Positions 17,647-20,479 of a stretch of DNA of 20,479 nucleotides are shown here, piece after piece. Within the stretch, counting starts at the first letter, position 1, and every line of letters begins with the position of its first letter. The translations under genes and the position numbers were made by a program. Source of the DNA: Saksenaea vasiformis B4078 (lineage: Eukaryota > Mucoromycota > Mucoromycetes > Mucorales > Saksenaeaceae). The notes under the pieces were generated by a model. It did no database searches. It was not told the origin of the DNA and saw only the letters and a list, made by a program, of their open reading frames with translations. The DNA lies in the NCBI GenBank assembly GCA_000697055.1, contig JNDT01002209.1, forward strand, positions 1-20,479, read 5' to 3'.

Positions 17647-19950
17647 CTACTCTAAAATCTTCAGCCATGACTGAACAAGTACACTCTGTAGCAATGTCTC
17701 CAGCTTCATCTTGTTGCATTGAAAGGGTATAAAAAATTTGGCTCATGAAAAACAACACTTGGAAGGTGCTGATGATGCTGGAATGGACAAGTACTTGCGA
17801 GCCATATTTGTGAGCTGGGGCCACTGATGGCTGCAGTACTGCCAGTACTCCAACACTACTATGTCCTCATCTGCGGGCGTTTTGTTTACATATTCCATAA
17901 GTTGATCCTCACAGGGCCAACTTTGAAACAGATGAAAACTAGGTTTTTGTGCAGTAAGCAATTGTTGTGTGGTCCAAAAACCTTCCTTCCACGCTTCAGT
18001 AATGCATGAAGTTGACAATGCAATCTACTCCTCTTCTCACTCCTGATCTTTCTACCAGCGAAATTTGGTACATGGGTCCATGGCAGTTGCAATTGCATAG
18101 ACTGGCCCATCTGTACATGTGTAATATTGTTGGAGCTTTTGCTGTGCCATTTCTATTACATACAATAGCTCAGGGTATCTCTATTCGAAGATATTAGTTA
18201 GACTGATATTGTATATGGTACTTGCTCTTACCAAGCCATCATTTTCATGATATGCTTCTAGGTGGTCAAGAAGCACATTGTATCCAATGATGGTACTTGA
18301 AAGGGATGGATATTCATTACCCAAGAGGAGATTCATGAGTTGGGCAAATGGCTCCAAGACCATGTGAAGCTGCTGGAGGACTTGCCATTCACTTTCATTC
18401 AGGATATATACCTCCAGTTCTGGGATACCACCATATGCCATGTTGTAACTATGGTGCATTTTGAGACCTCAAGCTATCATCATATATGTGGAATTCCAGC
18501 AAGTTCTGACGTCAAGAACAAGTTCTTTCAGTCGTTGCTCACTTTCATCAGTTTTGGTCAGCATGGCAGTTTTTTGGATTGCTTTGCAACAATTATGGTA
18601 ATGTTCCAGCTGTTGAGGCGAAGAATGGATCTTGTTGACACCTGTACAGAAGCAATGCAATATTGCTCCTGAACAAAATGTAAGTATGTCAAGATATTAA
18701 CTCGATCCCATACTACTTACCAGGGTGGTTTCTTTGATGATTGTCCACCTCGGTCTCGTCTACCTCATAGGATTCATTACTTGGGGCTGCAGCATTAATA
18801 CCATCCTGGAGCATCACCTGGACCGCGAGGTTCATTACATGCACAATGCATGGAATATGGTTAGATTTAGCACCAAACACTTCCAGTGACAGTGCTTCTT
18901 CAATGCAATGAGCCATGGCAACCACATTCGAGACATTGTCTGTAGTGATATAAAACTCTTTACTTGAGAGTTGCATGCCCTCAAGCAAGTCAACAAAAAT
19001 GGCCACCATGTTTTTCACAGTGTGAAGACTGGATAGCAGCTTGAAACTGATGGTTACTGATCTTTGTTTCCAGGTTTCATCGATCCAGTGTACTGTAATG
19101 CCAAGAAACGCATCTCTCCATTCACTAGTCCAAGCATCGAGCATATAGGAGATGTAAGGCTGCTTCTGGAGTAAATTTGCGATTTGGGAGCAGTAGAGAT
19201 GATATGCCTGCGCAAGATCATGACTCACAGTTCTTGAACTTGGGAGTAGAACCTGGGCATCACTAGGCACAGACTGGGCAAGGTTGAGCAGTTTTTGAAA
19301 ATCAGCATTTTCAATGATGGTGAATGGCGAGGATGACGAGACCACATAGTTGAGGAGAGCCTGTCAAAATGCATCTTGAGAGAACTGCACCTTCTTCAAC
19401 TGGCCAGAAACCACAAAGTTATCCATGATCAGGTTTGTAGCAGAGTGCACATCAGACTTCTTCATTGTTTTATCCAGCTTGTGTACCTTCTTCAAATGGT
19501 TGATGATGTTACTTGTGGTGGAGCCAATTTTCTTGTACTTGAGACCACAGATACGACCTGAGGATAATGAGTACTGGCAGTAGAAATAATCAGTGCCAGT
19601 CAAAGGATCCTTCTGTACTTCTACCCAGTCATTATCATAGACCCAACTCATTTTTGACTTCAAATGCTTCACCATTCTACCAGTGGAATCAGAGGACCTA
19701 ATAGCCTGGCTGCTGTTGTCAAATGATTCGCCATCAGGAAAATCATCATCCTGGAGCATCAAAATGTCAAAATGCGAGTGGATCATCACAGGGGTTGAGG
19801 AACTGCAGGAGAAGTCCATTGAGTGTTCCTAGTTATATCCATTAGATAACAGTTACAATTACTTGCTAATGCACTTACAGGAGTATCTTCTGGCAGAAAT
19901 TTGGCAGGACGCTTTTGTGCAGAGGCAGAGGATTCAGGTACGTCAGACAT
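17647..19950 (-). pseudogene. hAT transposase with BED zinc finger (hAT-2), six nonsense codons
   Basis: Exons are 19950-19879, 19828-18721, 18668-18232 and 18180-17647; all phases join correctly, with introns of 50-52 nt. The start is the ATG of MSDVPESS. A BED-type zinc finger follows (about 19640-19480, with two Cys and HLKKVH), then LDAWTSEWRDAF and ITTDNVSNV with the catalytic Asp residues, and the dimerisation block IPASSAPSKCCFS. The whole aligns with hAT-1. Stops: TGA at 19364 (Arg in hAT-1), TGA at 18469, TAG at 18052 (Trp in hAT-1), TGA at 18037 (also TGA in hAT-1), TAG at 18025 and TGA at 17743 (Arg in hAT-1). The gene is inactive. Confidence 0.9.
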
Positions 19951-20479
19951 GATCAAAATATTGTAGTAAATAAACAAGATGACTTTCCTGGCTGTGATTT
20001 ATCCATGCTATTTATACTTCAGAGAAATCAACGATCTGTTGATGCTGTTGCGTGATATTCCTTAGATCTACTGGTAATTGTGCAATGATATAAGATGAGT
20101 GTGTCATATATGCTCACAAAGCAGAGATCATTGATCTATCAGAAAGGATTTCTATTATGTGATCGATGTTGATCTGTCATTGTTCTCGCATAAAATCACG
20201 TAATAGCATCTTTTTGAAAGACATAATTTATGATCAGCCAATCAAATCATTCACGGCAGATACTGGGAAGGCGTCATTATCTTTGTAGATCGATTGATGA
20301 ATACTTACCTGATGTGCACACTACGATAGTACAAAAAAAAGATGCAACTGTCGTATTTTGACATCCTTTTCATAATGTTTCAGTTATTGCCAGATGAACT
20401 TGTAAAATTTTCATTGTCACACGAGTTTTTCTTCTTCATTGCGGACCTGTGGTAATCTAAATCTAGTTCCTGATTTTTG
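19951..20479. other. Upstream of hAT-2; no gene recognised
   Basis: AT-rich sequence likely to hold the hAT-2 promoter. On the - strand a good splice donor (CAG then GTAAGT) stands near 20305, with only short frames before it, so it could be an untranslated leader exon or chance. Confidence 0.4.

Larger units (their letters stand above)
17096..19950 (-). mobile_element. hAT-2 DNA transposon, 5' end not located
   Basis: The 3' terminus is set at 17096 by alignment to the hAT-1 terminus; 17088-17095 (GAAGGGAC) would be the flanking target copy. The transposase reads leftward from 19950. No sequence resembling the terminus was found between 19951 and 20479, so the 5' end has diverged or lies beyond the window. 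hAT-1 and hAT-2 face each other across the window and share gene structure, pyrimidine tract and AT-rich subterminal repeats, so they are two members of one family. Confidence 0.75.

Noticed and set aside
17372..17824. 150-codon Phe/Ser-rich reading frame on the - strand
   Set aside because: It is a translation of the A-rich minisatellite plus a shifted frame of the hAT-2 C-terminus; composition is set by the repeat.
1057..19366. TGA might be a sense codon in this genome
   Set aside because: The open Tc1 gene uses TGG for Trp and no in-frame TGA, TAG and TAA stops and frameshifts also occur in the dead elements, and LTR differences show the same C-to-T bias in non-coding DNA.
1..20479. CRISPR array, tRNA, rRNA or bacterial operon
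   Set aside because: The only regular repeats are tandem without spacers, no cloverleaf or rRNA signature was seen, and genes have spliceosomal-type introns.

Overview
This window looks like a piece of a repeat-rich fungal genome, most likely an early-diverging fungus (Mucoromycota). The evidence is low GC content, many very short introns (about 40-70 nt, with GTAAGT, GTATGT or similar donors), and the transposon mix: Tnp2-type CACTA, a chromodomain Ty3/gypsy element, MULE with FAR1 and SWIM domains, Tc1 and hAT. The taxonomic call is an inference from element types. I see no convincing ordinary host gene, no rRNA or tRNA gene and no CRISPR. Nearly every base belongs to, or lies between, mobile elements.

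Layout from left to right. (1) The 3' part of a hAT element on the + strand, ending at 2246 (hAT-1). (2) A small TA-flanked Tc1-like or MITE-like element, split into 2265-2327 and 12125-12279. (3) Inside it, a CACTA element (2328-12124) with CACTA ends. It carries a broken Tnp2 transposase on the - strand, an intact small gene on the + strand (10967-11620), and a 5 x 44 bp array next to its right end. (4) Inside the CACTA transposase, a 5.2 kb chromodomain Ty3/gypsy retrotransposon on the - strand (3886-9085) with 240-bp LTRs and a perfect 5-bp target duplication. (5) A second, different Tnp2 transposase relic on the + strand (12282-12767, continuing at 14385), split by (6) a Tc1 element (12768-14382) with an open 337-codon transposase and 211-bp inverted repeats. 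(7) A MULE transposase pseudogene on the - strand (14475-16609). (8) A second hAT of the same family on the - strand (17096 to at least 19950, hAT-2).

The nesting gives an order of events: Tnp2 relic, then the MITE-like element at a TA, then CACTA into that, then gypsy into CACTA; Tc1 entered the relic separately. Only two coding units are open end to end: the Tc1 transposase and the small CACTA-borne gene.

A single kind of damage runs through the dead elements. The two LTRs differ at 10 of 240 positions, all transitions, and 8 of the 10 are explained by decay of CpG to TG or CA. In-frame stops in the gypsy, MULE, CACTA and hAT genes are mostly TGA, and many sit where the family has Arg (CGA) or Trp (TGG). 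This points to cytosine-methylation decay or a RIP-like process. The most novel candidate is the small intact gene transcribed divergently from the CACTA transposase; I do not recognise its family.
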